Origin: Paenibacillus sp. R14(2021)
Lineage (GTDB): Bacteria; Bacillota; Bacilli; Paenibacillales; Paenibacillaceae
Assembly (NCBI RefSeq): GCF_019431355.1
Contig: NZ_CP080269.1
Location: forward strand, 1,054,001-1,118,000
DNA length: 64,000 nucleotides
Direction: 5' to 3'
Shown here one piece after another: positions 1 to 8,324 of the stretch (its first letter is position 1; each line of letters opens with the position of its first letter). Under the pieces are notes generated by a model. That model ran no database searches and was not told the origin of the DNA. It worked only from the letters and a program-made list of their open reading frames with translations. Made by a program: the position numbers and the translations under genes.

Positions 1-1
1 G

Positions 2-1660
2 AAAGGGTTCCAGGGCGACAGCTTGTTTAGCCCGGAAACGATCATCGCCTGCCTGAAGCATTTTATCGCGTATGGCGCGGCGGAAGGCGGGCGCGACTAT
101 AACACGGTGGACATATCCGAAGGAACGCTGCGGAACGTCTACTTGCCTCCTTTCCAAGCGGGCATCGCGGCGGGTGCGGGTTCGGTCATGAACGCGTTCA
201 ACATTTATCAAGGCGTGCCGGTGGCGGGAAACAAGTTCCTGCTCAACGATTTGCTTCGGGACGAGTTGGGCTTCGACGGCATGCTGATTTCCGACTACGG
301 CGCCGTGGAAGAAATTCATATTCATGGCTGCGCGGAAGACGGGAAAGAAGCGGCGCGAATGGCGCTCGAAGCGACGATGGACATTGAGATGGTGACGAGG
401 ACCTATGCGATCCACCTTCCGAAGCTAATCGAAGAAGGCGTCGTGAAGGAAGAACAATTGGATGCGGCGGTTCGCCGAATCCTGACGTACAAATACAAGA
501 TTGGGATCATGGACGATCCATTCCGGTATATCCGGCCGGAGAAGGAAAAAGAGTATCATTTCTCCGCCGAACACTTGAGCGAAAGCCGGGAACTGGCGCG
601 CAAGTCGATCGTGCTGCTCAAGAATGACGGGGTGCTGCCGCTGTCCCCGGCGGACGGCAAGATCGCCGTGGTCGGACCGTTCGCGAGGAGTAAAGATTTG
701 CTCGGTCCGTGGCAATTCTCCAGATACGGTAACGAGACGGTCACTCTGGAGCAGGGCTTACGTGAAACGATCGGCGCAGACCGGCTGTTGGTCGCTGACG
801 GCTGCACTGTAGAAGGATCGATCGAAGGCGGCTTCGAAGAGGCAGTCCGCGCGGCGCAGGAAGCAGACGTCGTCTTGCTGGCACTGGGCGAGTCCAGCCA
901 TATGAGCGGCGAAGCGGCGTCCCGCATGGAAATTACGCTTCCGGACATTCAGCGGCAACTGGCGGAAGAGATCGTCAAGCTCGGCAAACCGACGGTGCTC
1001 GTACTGACGAACGGACGACCGCTTATATTGGATTGGTTCGACCGCAAAGTCAATGCCATCGTGGAGACTTGGTTTCTCGGTTCCCAAGCGGGTTACGCGA
1101 TCGCCGACATTCTGTTCGGAGCGTACAATCCTTCCGGCAAGCTGACGATGAGCTTCCCGTATCGGGAAGGACAGATTCCGGTTTACTACAACCGATTCCA
1201 GACAGGAAGACCGGTAACGGATAAGAACAAGGACGCTAAGTTCATTTCCAAATATGTCGACGGTCCGAACGAGCCGCTGTACCCGTTCGGATACGGCTTG
1301 GGCTATACGACTTTCGAGTACTCGGAGCCCACGTTGGATAAGGAGGTCATGCAGCGCTCGGACACCGTTACCCTTCAAGTGACCGTACGCAATACGGGAA
1401 ATGCAGCGGGGGAAGAAATCGTGCAATTGTATATCCAAGATCTGCACGGCTCCGCCGTTCGGCCGGTGAAGGAATTGAAAGGCTTTCAGCAAGTCGCGCT
1501 GCAGCCCGGCGAGAATCGGGGAATTCGGTTCACCATCTCCGAACAGGACTTGATGTATTATGGGGCGGATTTAACTTATAAAGCCGAAGCCGGCGATTTT
1601 CACGTCTATATCGGTCCGAATTCCAGAGATGTGAAGCAAGCGAAGTTCAAGCTGGTGTAA
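2..1660 (+). CDS. Glycoside hydrolase family 3 beta-glucosidase-type enzyme, 5'-truncated by the window edge
   Basis: Hydrolyses terminal beta-linked glycosyl residues from oligosaccharides (family role); the exact substrate cannot be read. The reading frame is open from base 2, so the gene begins before the window; the TTG at 23 is not a credible start because typical GH3 sequence (GFQGD) precedes it. The N-terminal TIM-barrel part shows KHFIAYG and the nucleophile motif ISDY, whose Asp is encoded at 293-295. The second alpha/beta domain follows (SIVLLKNDGVLPL, ALGESSHMSGEAASR, the latter typical of BglX-like enzymes). A fibronectin-III-like C-terminal domain ends the protein (NTGNAAGEEIVQLYI). 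No signal peptide can be assessed. It ends 41 bases before the next broken glycosidase gene and was probably co-transcribed with it. Confidence 0.93.
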   Translation, partial: KGFQGDSLFSPETIIACLKHFIAYGAAEGGRDYNTVDISEGTLRNVYLPPFQAGIAAGAGSVMNAFNIYQGVPVAGNKFLLNDLLRDELGFDGMLISDYGAVEEIHIHGCAEDGKEAARMALEATMDIEMVTRTYAIHLPKLIEEGVVKEEQLDAAVRRILTYKYKIGIMDDPFRYIRPEKEKEYHFSAEHLSESRELARKSIVLLKNDGVLPLSPADGKIAVVGPFARSKDLLGPWQFSRYGNETVTLEQGLRETIGADRLLVADGCTVEGSIEGGFEEAVRAAQEADVVLLALGESSHMSGEAASRMEITLPDIQRQLAEEIVKLGKPTVLVLTNGRPLILDWFDRKVNAIVETWFLGSQAGYAIADILFGAYNPSGKLTMSFPYREGQIPVYYNRFQTGRPVTDKNKDAKFISKYVDGPNEPLYPFGYGLGYTTFEYSEPTLDKEVMQRSDTVTLQVTVRNTGNAAGEEIVQLYIQDLHGSAVRPVKELKGFQQVALQPGENRGIRFTISEQDLMYYGADLTYKAEAGDFHVYIGPNSRDVKQAKFKLV

Positions 1661-1701
1661 AAGACTGAAGAAACCTTATTCGAAAGGAGAGTGGGCAAAC
1701 G

Positions 1702-2982
1702 GTGCTTTCGAAATTGCATGAAGTATTGGCGGGAAGAGAAGACAACTATATTTTGCCGTTCTTCTGGCAGCACGGCGAGGACGAGCAAGTGCTTCGGGAA
1801 GAGATGGCCCGTATTCACGAATCCGGTATCCGGGCGGTTTGCGTGGAAGCGCGGCCGCATCCGGACTATCTCGGCCCCAAATGGTGGAGCGATATGGACG
1901 TCATCATGGAAGAGGCCAAAGCGCGCGGGATGCGGGTCTGGGTGTTGGACGACGATCATTTTCCGACGGGACATGCGGCCGGCCGCTTGAAGGATGCGCC
2001 GAAGGAGCTTCGCCGCCTCTTCCTGTCGGCCATGCACACCGACGCACTCGGGCCCAGATGCGGCTCGTCGTTCGTTACGGCTCCGCTGCCCCACGTGCCG
2101 GGCATTTTCGAAGGAGGCGGCGGGACCGTCTTGGCCGTCGTTGCCGTCAAGCGCGACCCAGTTACCGGTACGTTAACCGACGAAGCGATCGATTTGACGG
2201 ACGAAGCGAAGGGCGGCAGGCTGATCTGGGACGTTCCCGCAGGCTACTGGAGGATCTTTACCCTCATCGAGAACGAGAAAGGCGGCGACCCATCCAAAGA
2301 CGACTATATCAATCCGCTCGCCGCCGAGTCCGTTCGCGTGCTCATCGATACCGTCTACGAATCGTTTTACGCCCGCTATCGCGACGATTTCGGGGGGACG
2401 TTCGCGGTTTTTTTCTCCGACGAGCCCGGATTTTACAACGATAAAACGACGTTCGATTTCGATTCCAAACTGGGCAAAAAAAACGTCGCTCTGCCGTGGA
2501 GCGCGGATATGCCGAAACTCTACCCTGCGTTCACTGCACCAGTCGCCGATCTGATCGGTGAAATTCCGGGCATACAGCTGGCTGACGAGATTCATATAGC
2601 CATAGCGGATCCCGTGCATGGATTCACCGCCTTCATGCCACAGCAGCGGCAGCAACCGTTTGTATCCGAGCCGAATTCCAGTTCCGGAACGTTCCGGTAT
2701 GAGACCGATTTGTTTTGGTAGAACGAATCAGGCAGCCGAGCGGCGATCGATCTGGGCGAAGTCTACGAGACGGCGGAAGTATTCATCAACGGCGTATCCG
2801 CAGGTGTTCGCATTGCCGCGCCTTACCGGTTTGACCTGACCGGACATCTGCGAAACGGCAGCAATGCGCTTATGATCGAAGTGACGAACACGCTGGTGAA
2901 GGAAAATCCGGATTTCATGTCGCGGATCGCGCAGCATGAACCGAGCGGTTTGCTCGGTCCCGTTCGTTTGATCGTCGGTTGA
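1702..2982 (+). pseudogene. Rearranged remnant of a large GH106/GH2-like glycoside hydrolase
   Basis: The start is the GTG at 1702, behind GAAAGGAGA at 1681-1689. About 275 N-terminal codons read well: FFWQHGE near the start, and FFSDEPGF in the middle, typical of large rhamnosidase-like hydrolases. After SADMPKL at about 2520 the forward frame turns into nonsense, because about 155 bases are inverted. Forward coding resumes at about 2685 (GTFRYETDLFW), is cut by an in-frame TAG at 2719-2721, and continues in the same frame to TGA 2980-2982 as the C-terminal beta-sandwich (DLGEVYETAEVFINGVSAG, then VTNTLVKE). Such proteins are normally around 1,000 residues (family knowledge), so several hundred codons are also missing. 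No active product is expected. The identity of the N- and C-terminal parts is fairly secure; the exact GH family is not. Confidence 0.82.
2521..2676 (-). other. Inverted internal segment of the glycoside hydrolase pseudogene
   Basis: Read on the minus strand, this stretch encodes RLGYKRLLPLLWHEGGES, then GYMNLVSQLYARNFTDQIG and DWCSERRV. This is the continuation expected after SADMPKL in the plus-strand gene. The segment therefore lies in reverse orientation relative to its own gene. A perfect 14-base palindrome CCGGAACGTTCCGG lies just past the right boundary (2684-2697). Boundaries are accurate to roughly 10 bases. Confidence 0.8.
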
Positions 2983-3385
2983 TCGGTCAAACAGTCGAAG
3001 ATCAGTAGGGAAGGTACGAAGGAATGACGTTCGCGTGGTTCTCAATACGAGTGACCTTTATAACGGGAATGATGCTGCGGTTTCAATGAAAAGGCATGAT
3101 GCGATGATTCTGGAGCAAAGAGATCCGGAAAGTAAGAATCAGAACAATACCGGATTTTACCCTCGGCGGAAATTATACCTATAAAAAAACATTCTATGCG
3201 CCAAAAGAATATGAACAGACGTGAACGCGAGTCCCGTCTACCAAAAAGCGGTGGATAATCTGTTCTTAAAGGGGGTGATAAGGAATGGGCGATTGAAGCT
3301 CTGAATAACGATCATATGATGGCTCTGCAAAACATGTTGGCGCAAGTAAGAATGGACGACGGCGAGAAAGATACGTACCTAATGC
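2983..3385 (+). other. Degraded coding debris without an intact gene
   Basis: No intact gene is seen. Short readable stretches remain, such as NTSDLYNGNDAAVSMKRHDA at about 3040-3100 (like a glycosidase C-terminus) and NYTYKKTFYAPKEYEQ at about 3170-3220 (like the sugar-binding domain of a GH2-type enzyme), each closed by stops and in different frames. At 3290-3385 are pieces probably belonging to the esterase remnant that follows. I infer decayed sugar-utilisation genes; the family labels are weak. Confidence 0.45.
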
Positions 3386-3664
3386 GCGTTCCATACGTCG
3401 GACGTTCCGTATTTTCTCCATAATTTCAGCGGCTTGCGCGCCAATTACTGGGCGAAGGAAGATTTTGACCTCGGCGATCTTACGTCTCAATATTTACTCC
3501 ATTTTGCCCGTTCCGGCAACCCGAATGGGGACGGACTTCCGAACTGGACGCCCGCCTCAGGAAAGTATGACTATTTGGACATATCCGCAAGCAGTCATAT
3601 TCAAAAGATGAATGATGATAGAGCCGCACTCTGGACAGTGTATTTGCATGCGATGTATCCATAA
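3386..3664 (+). pseudogene. C-terminal remnant of a type-B carboxylesterase
   Basis: The frame reads AFHTSDVPYFLHNF, then SQYLLHFARSGNPNGDGLP with a Trp-Thr-Pro following. This is the signature of the C-terminal end of para-nitrobenzyl-esterase-like carboxylesterases, where the HTSD/HGSE-type His belongs to the catalytic triad. Only about 92 codons of an expected roughly 500 are in frame. The upstream 100 bases hold more in a shifted frame (MLAQVRMDDGEKDTY). There is no start or RBS, so it is a non-functional fragment ending at TAA 3662-3664, 45 bases before the intact secreted hydrolase. Confidence 0.72.
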
Positions 3665-3709
3665 TTTTCGAGGAATTGATCCTATAATCGAGAGGTAGGA
3701 AAATGGGTT

Positions 3710-5041
3710 ATGAAAAATATCATCCGTAAACACGTAAAGACAGCTGCGTTGTGCACATTAGCAGTCAGCACAGTCCTCTCTTCCAGCACCGGGGTATTGG
3801 CCAAAGGCGTTAAACCATCGTCTTCCTCGTACCGAACGGTTACGGAAGTGGAAGATTGGGGAGCCGTCATCACCAAGGTCATCGTCGATTTGGGCAAGCC
3901 GGTTCCGAAAGGCGCGGTTACGACGGATACGTTCAACGTCCATGTCGTACGAAGTGATAGCCGGTTAACCAATCCCAAATTGGAGGAAGGCGATCGAACG
4001 GTAATCAACGCGTACGTCTCGGATAAAGACGGAAATCGGGTCGTGCAGACAGGCAAATATGCCGTACTGGAAATTGAAATCGGCCCGGATGTAACATTAG
4101 GGTCCGCCCTTAACTTCGCCTATCCGCCGGGATTCAACGCATGGAGTGACAATCAATATACCATTACCCAACAAAAAGAAATCAAAACGCCTGCCGGTTC
4201 GATTACCGGATTGGTTGCGGATACGTTTGCGGGAGGAGTCAGGGAGCTGATCGATGATTTTACGACCGGCCAAGCGACATACAACGGCCAAACGTTGACC
4301 TATGCTGATTTTGCACCAAAAAAAGATAACCATAAGAACCCCTTGATTATATGGCTGCATGGTTTCGGAGAAGGCGGTACGGACCCGACGATGCCAATTG
4401 CCGCCAATAAGGCTGTCAACTTTGCTTCCGAACATATCCAATCCTACTTTGACGGAGTGTATGTCTTGGCGCCTCAAACGCCGACATTTTGGATGGATGG
4501 GGTAACCGGGTTTGGGGACGGCACGTCGAAATACGAGGATTCGCTTATGGCACTCATTCAAGATTATGCAGCGAATAACAAAGACATTGACCCGAATCGA
4601 ATCTACATCGGCGGCGACTCCAACGGCGGATATATGACGATGCTGATGATTCGCGATTATCCGGATTATTTTGCCGCTGCCTTCCCGACATGCGAGGCTC
4701 TAAAGGATACGCTCGTTACGGAGGAAGACATCCGAAACATGAAGGAGCTGCCGATCTGGTTTGTTGCAGCCAAAACAGATAATGTCGTGCCTCCGGATCA
4801 ATACGCCGTGCCAACCTTCAACCGCTTGGCTCTAGCGGGGGCAAAAGACGTCCACATGTCCTTATTCGATAAGGTTATCGATACATCGGGCTTGTACAAG
4901 AAAGCCGACGGTACGCCGTACGAATACGGTGGACATAATTCCTGGATTTATGTCTATAACAACGAAGTCAAAGACACCATCAACGGGAAAGAGACCACTC
5001 TTATGGAGTGGCTGGCTTCCCAATCATTGAGTAAGAGATAA
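3710..5041 (+). CDS. Secreted alpha/beta hydrolase (esterase / prolyl-oligopeptidase-like) with N-terminal Ig-like domain
   Basis: A 443-residue exported hydrolase. The start ATG 3710 has AGAGGTAGG at 3691-3699. Residues 1-31 form a signal peptide ending in VLA-K. Residues about 40-150 form a beta-rich N-terminal domain like the Ig-like domain of Bacillales extracellular esterases. The catalytic domain has the oxyanion HGFGEGG at about 216, the nucleophile elbow GGDSNGGY (Ser about 303), an acid loop KTDNVVP and a catalytic His in GGHNSW. The family hydrolyses esters, including polyester-like and acylated substrates; the actual substrate is unknown. It is the only intact gene of the decayed carbohydrate locus and could act on plant-derived acyl esters (inference). 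Confidence 0.85.
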   Translation: MKNIIRKHVKTAALCTLAVSTVLSSSTGVLAKGVKPSSSSYRTVTEVEDWGAVITKVIVDLGKPVPKGAVTTDTFNVHVVRSDSRLTNPKLEEGDRTVINAYVSDKDGNRVVQTGKYAVLEIEIGPDVTLGSALNFAYPPGFNAWSDNQYTITQQKEIKTPAGSITGLVADTFAGGVRELIDDFTTGQATYNGQTLTYADFAPKKDNHKNPLIIWLHGFGEGGTDPTMPIAANKAVNFASEHIQSYFDGVYVLAPQTPTFWMDGVTGFGDGTSKYEDSLMALIQDYAANNKDIDPNRIYIGGDSNGGYMTMLMIRDYPDYFAAAFPTCEALKDTLVTEEDIRNMKELPIWFVAAKTDNVVPPDQYAVPTFNRLALAGAKDVHMSLFDKVIDTSGLYKKADGTPYEYGGHNSWIYVYNNEVKDTINGKETTLMEWLASQSLSKR

Positions 5042-5043
5042 TC

Positions 5044-5461
5044 TCAAGATAACGAGAAGTAACTTAAACGTCCTTGGTCGTTCCGGTAGGAATGGCCGAG
5101 GGCGTTAATTGTGTTACGGTCGCGAGATGCCGCGTGGTATCCGGGGGGATGCAGGAGCTTGTGCGGGATACGCACAAACTCGATCGAGATCACGTCATGC
5201 TTCCTGAGTTGATGATTCGCCGGCAAGACCGCAACATAGGGATCGTTAACGAGCGGGATCATATCAAGTCCATCACATGGAGCGGCAAGAAACCCGTGGT
5301 CAACGGTTCCTCCCTTGACCCAAGATTCAACCTCCGCATAGCTTCCTTCAAAGAGTTGTAGTACTACGCCGGGATAGCGGCTGCGAAACGCTTGAAAAAT
5401 ACCTGGAATCACGTTAGCCGCAAAGCTGGTGAAGGCGCCGATGCCTCTGCCACAACTTGAT
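5044..5461 (-). pseudogene. Fragment of a LysR-family regulator (effector-binding domain only)
   Basis: The minus strand encodes GIGAFTSFAANVIPGIFQAF, then YPGVVLQLFEGSY and later DHGFLAAP. This is the first half of a LysR substrate-binding domain. There is no helix-turn-helix N-terminus, no RBS and no second half: after PYVAVLPANHQLRKHD the sequence degenerates. It is therefore a dead fragment. The GTG at 5412 gives an open reading frame but lies inside the domain. Convergent to the esterase gene, ending 3 bases from its stop. Confidence 0.7.
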
Positions 5462-5540
5462 TAATCTTGCTATGTTTTGTGCAAGCTTAAATTCCTCTAT
5501 ACATTTTATGCATAAATATACAGAAAGCCATTTGCGGAAA

Positions 5541-5663
5541 TTCTCATTAATTATGAAATCCGCTGCCCTTTTTGAGCTATTGTCCAGTCAAGTTTCTCAA
5601 TAATTTTGAAAGTGCCCCTTGATAAATCAAGCTTTTCCGCTGCTGGTTTCTCAGTAATTCTGA
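5541..5663. repeat. Three periodic copies of TTCTCANTAATTNTGA
   Basis: Copies at 5541-5556 (TTCTCATTAATTATGA), 5594-5609 (TTCTCAATAATTTTGA) and 5648-5663 (TTCTCAGTAATTCTGA) start 53 and 54 bases apart. The 16-base core is nearly invariant while the DNA between the copies is not clearly repeated. The inner part is close to palindromic. Five-turn helical spacing suggests protein-binding sites on one face of DNA, such as an operator array or transposon-end sites; this is inference. Confidence 0.6.
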
Positions 5664-5700
5664 CATCACACATCATTTGCACTTTGAGGATAACGAAAGA

Positions 5701-5743
5701 CAGCTCTGTAAGAATGATCCATCATTCCATCCAGGGCTGCCTT
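5701..5743 (-). terminator. Hairpin downstream of the 5744-6115 gene
   Basis: Outer arms CAGCTCTG (5701-5708) and CAGGGCTG (5732-5739) pair with one mismatch. They enclose a perfect palindrome GAATGATCCATCATTC (5712-5727). It begins right after the stop of the minus-strand gene. On the minus strand it is followed by a short T-rich stretch. The plus strand has an even better T-run, so it may work in both directions. Confidence 0.5.
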
Positions 5744-6115
5744 TTATTTTTCGAATACCTTGGCGATATACTGACCGAACTTCTTCGCTAATTCAGCTTT
5801 GACAAGGCTCCTTAGCATCTCAAATACCCCACGGTACCCCTTGTTCACATACTCGTACTTAAACGCTGATTTCTCGCGGACCTCAGAAGCGTCGACTTTC
5901 CACAGCTTAATATCTGCCGTTCGTAGTTGGTTCCGCGTGTACACGAGATCGGCATGGATCATGTCTTGGAGTTTGAGGAGCGTTGCCAGGTATAGAGACT
6001 TCATAGGTGTTGTCGAAGTCTCCATGTCCTTTCGTTGCTTTTCCACCATATCCAGCATGAGCGGCAGCAGGCAGCACTCTTTGATCATCACAAGTTCTTC
6101 TGGCGTTGAGATCAC
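5744..6115 (-). CDS. Conserved hypothetical small protein
   Basis: About 123 residues, rich in charged and helical sequence (MLDMVEKQRKDMETS, YLATLLKLQDMIHADLV), with no signal peptide or membrane segment. The best start is GTG 6115, preceded by AGAGGTGA at 7-base spacing; an ATG at 6148 is in frame but has no ribosome site. I recall similar small uncharacterised proteins in Bacillales but no function. It lies at the edge of the AT-rich island and may be phage- or island-derived. Confidence 0.6.
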   Translation of the reverse strand: MISTPEELVMIKECCLLPLMLDMVEKQRKDMETSTTPMKSLYLATLLKLQDMIHADLVYTRNQLRTADIKLWKVDASEVREKSAFKYEYVNKGYRGVFEMLRSLVKAELAKKFGQYIAKVFEK

Positions 6116-6429
6116 ACATATCACCTCTGTGGTAGTATATGCGAACATTTGTTCTTTATCAACAGGTTAACGAAATAAAGGTTTTTACTCAATCATTATC
6201 CAAAGTGCTCCGGTCATTCCAAGAGAAGCAATTGAACCTCTTATCTTGTTGGGGCGCCAGCTCAACGCTACATTAATCAGCAGGCCTGCGCGATCATAAC
6301 CACTACAACGATAAGTAACTTCATTCCTATTTGAGGGTTCGACTTCTTCTGCTCCCAGGAAAATCGGTCTAGGTGGTACAGCGGCATCACGTTATAAAGC
6401 ATTTCGTGGACAGTGTGATGGTGGTACAT
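6116..6429. other. Intergenic stretch without a recognisable gene
   Basis: Between the small hypothetical gene and the IS3 element. A minus-strand frame from the IS boundary reads MYHHHTVHEMLYNV and onward for about 50 codons before a stop at about 6279, but it has no homology I recognise. It may be the truncated start of a gene cut by the insertion. Confidence 0.35.
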
Positions 6430-6467
6430 TGACCCTGCCCCGAATAGATAGACACATAGAAAACCTC
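6430..6467 (+). repeat. Left terminal inverted repeat of the IS3-like element
   Basis: 38 bases matching the reverse complement of 6972-7009 at about 31 positions. It includes the shared blocks TAGACAC and TAGAAA. Confidence 0.85.
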
Positions 6468-6492
6468 TATAATATACGTGGAGGGATTTACT

Positions 6493-6948
6493 ATGGTGCA
6501 GCGGACGACAGGTGAAGGCTGGCTCTACCTTGCCGGCGTGCTAGATTTGCATGGCCGAAGACTCGTTGGCTGGGCGATGGATAGTCGTATGAAAACAGAG
6601 CTTGTCTGTGCCGCTCTAAAGCAAGCAATTGGCCGCACAGGTGCATCAAAAGGACTTATTGTACATTCTGATCGTGGTGTTCAATACGCCAGTAAAGACT
6701 ACCAGAAGCTCCTCAAAAAACATGAATTTATCTGCAGCATGAGCCGCAAAGGGAATTGTTATGAAAATTCACCGATGGAATCCTTTTGGGGAAAGTTAAA
6801 GATGGAATGGCTTAATGATTACACATTCAAGACAAGAGCTGAGGCTAAGAAGGCTGTTTTTGAATACATCGAGCTATTTTACAACCGTCGGAGAACGCAT
6901 TCCTCCAACGACTATGTCCCGCCATTCCTGGTCGGGGAAGAGATGTAA
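6493..6948 (+). pseudogene. Fused IS3 transposase remnant (orfA start joined to orfB 3' half)
   Basis: ATG 6493 sits behind GGAGGG (6480-6485) and encodes MVQRTT. The frame then runs straight into the catalytic core of an IS150-type OrfB: EGWLYLAGVLDLHGR, HSDRGVQYAS (second catalytic Asp), NSPMESFW (catalytic Glu) and the C-terminal YNRRRTHSS. The segment with the first catalytic Asp (DITYI-like) and the helix-turn-helix are absent, so transposase activity is not expected. The start signals look like those of the original orfA, so a deletion has fused the two frames cleanly. The 151-residue product might bind ends or interfere with a full-length relative (speculation). Confidence 0.85.
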
Positions 6949-6971
6949 GGATTAGGCTAAATGGTGTCACT

Positions 6972-7009
6972 GAGGGTTTCTACGTGTCTACTTTTTCAGG
7001 GCAAGGTCA
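6972..7009 (-). repeat. Right terminal inverted repeat of the IS3-like element
   Basis: Reads inwards on the minus strand as TGACCTTGCCCTGAAAAAGT and onwards. It pairs with 6430-6467. Confidence 0.85.
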
Positions 7010-7138
7010 CATCTACAAGCTTAGGCTATGATACATTTCGCAACAACCAAGCGTACAGTACTTTAGTACTTAGATCCTAGCTTTACAAGTAAAATCGAGA
7101 AATCAATTGGATGAACTCAAATAACAAGAACAGGAATT

Positions 7139-7165
7139 GGCATCTCACTTTCGAGATGCCTTTTT
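7139..7165 (+). terminator. Rho-independent terminator
   Basis: Perfect stem GGCATCTC/GAGATGCC (7139-7146 and 7153-7160) with loop ACTTTC and a TTTTT run. It is oriented to stop plus-strand transcription leaving the IS element, and lies 40 bases before the convergent recombinase gene end. Confidence 0.85.
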
Positions 7166-7206
7166 CTTTGAGGTGAGGACCGTCGACATCCACAATTTCT
7201 TTCAGC

Positions 7207-8109
7207 CTAGGTGCGAATTGGTTGAATGGTCATCATGGCTTCCCTTTTGGCCCATTCGTTTACAAATGTATATTTTTGAGTAGTACTAATATCAATATGG
7301 CCAAGTAGATCTTGTAACGTTCTCAGATCGACTTTACCGGAAGCCAATAAATTCACAGCAAATGAGTTTCGTAATTTATGAGATGATAATGGAACCCCTT
7401 TATATTGTAGATGGGCTTGTTTGAACGACTCAAGCACTTTTTCTGTAACATCCATAATTGCGCTTATAGAGATTCTTCGTCCAAGACGTGAGATGAACAA
7501 TGCAGTTTCGTTGCTTTTCCTTGGTTGTACTCGTTCAGAAAGACATTTTTGCAGAAGCTCAATTACCGCAGGAGGGAGGGGAATATATCGCCATTTGTCT
7601 CCCTTTCCAAGCACAGTTAGCCGAGCAGCCTTTTCATTAAAGTCACTGATGTTCAATCTATGAATTTCTCCTACGCTGAGTCCGCAGTAGGCCATCATCG
7701 TGACGATAGTAATATCTCGAGTTTGATAGCGAGTATTAACCCATTGAAGCAAGTCTCCGAGATCATCCTGTTCGATGTAAATAGGAGCTTTCCTCTTGAC
7801 GATTTTAGCCTTAAGAACGTCACTAGTCGGATTAGAATAGACTCGATTATGCAAGATCATTACCTTAAAGAAGAGTCGGATTGATGATAGTGATCGGTTC
7901 CAGGCAAGATCCCCGACCCCGCAGTTTCGTAATGTTGTATGGTGTGCCATAACATCGGATTTTTTTATATCTTCGATATGCCTCTTAGAAACACCACGTA
8001 AGAAGACTCTTACATCGTGAAGGTAACCTTTTTGAGTCTCCGGTGAGTAAGAATTTTCTTTCAGCCAAATTTGAAACAACTCAAATTCTTCATAAAACAC
8101 TAAATTCAT
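7207..8109 (-). CDS. Tyrosine recombinase (XerC/D-like integrase), catalytic Arg I replaced by Ser
   Basis: 300 residues; phage-integrase fold that cuts and rejoins DNA through a tyrosine. The N-terminal SAM-like core-binding domain spans about 1-90 (WLKENSYSPETQKGYLHD). The catalytic domain has the beta-hairpin Lys (GKGDKWRYIPLP), HKLRNSF (His and Arg II), LLGHIDISTTQKYT (second His and the nucleophile Tyr). The first catalytic Arg, normally in GLRVSEL, is Ser here (GLSVGEI; AGC codon), so strand cleavage is probably impaired. Start ATG 8109 with AGGGGCGG upstream. It sits in the AT-rich island and may have been its integrase; no tRNA target is visible nearby. Confidence 0.88.
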   Translation of the reverse strand: MNLVFYEEFELFQIWLKENSYSPETQKGYLHDVRVFLRGVSKRHIEDIKKSDVMAHHTTLRNCGVGDLAWNRSLSSIRLFFKVMILHNRVYSNPTSDVLKAKIVKRKAPIYIEQDDLGDLLQWVNTRYQTRDITIVTMMAYCGLSVGEIHRLNISDFNEKAARLTVLGKGDKWRYIPLPPAVIELLQKCLSERVQPRKSNETALFISRLGRRISISAIMDVTEKVLESFKQAHLQYKGVPLSSHKLRNSFAVNLLASGKVDLRTLQDLLGHIDISTTQKYTFVNEWAKREAMMTIQPIRT

Positions 8110-8324
8110 TTATGCACCGCCCCTAGATTAATTCCCATTTCCATTTCTCCTCTGGGTGTTGTTAAATATGATCACTAATCAAAATATTACCTAAAGCGCA
8201 CATAAAAATAACAAGAATGATTTAAAGAAATCATTATTTATGCGGGTAGTCGCTTTATTGTCAAATCAGTGGAATAATTTTATGACAATATGGCTATTCC
8301 TTTGTGATGGAGGAGTTGAACCTT

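Larger units (their letters stand above)
6430..7009 (+). mobile_element. Internally deleted IS3-family (IS150-like) element with both ends
   Basis: A 580-bp element bounded by 38-bp imperfect inverted repeats (6430-6467 and 6972-7009). The left end begins TGACCCTGCCCCGAATAG and the right end, read inwards, begins TGACCTTGCCCTGAAAAAG. A 3-bp CAT flanks both sides (6427-6429, 7010-7012), consistent with a target duplication. A TATAAT box lies at 6468-6473 just inside the left end. A full IS3 element is 1.2-1.5 kb (family knowledge), so more than half the interior is gone. With both ends present it could still be moved by a related transposase in trans. Confidence 0.85.

Noticed and set aside
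758-1492. 244-codon minus-strand frame opposite the GH3 gene
   Set aside because: Shadow frame; the GH3 catalytic and fibronectin-like motifs are on the plus strand.
5541-5663. CRISPR interpretation of the three periodic repeats
   Set aside because: Only three 16-base imperfect copies, no cas genes, and no typical 28-36-base repeat.
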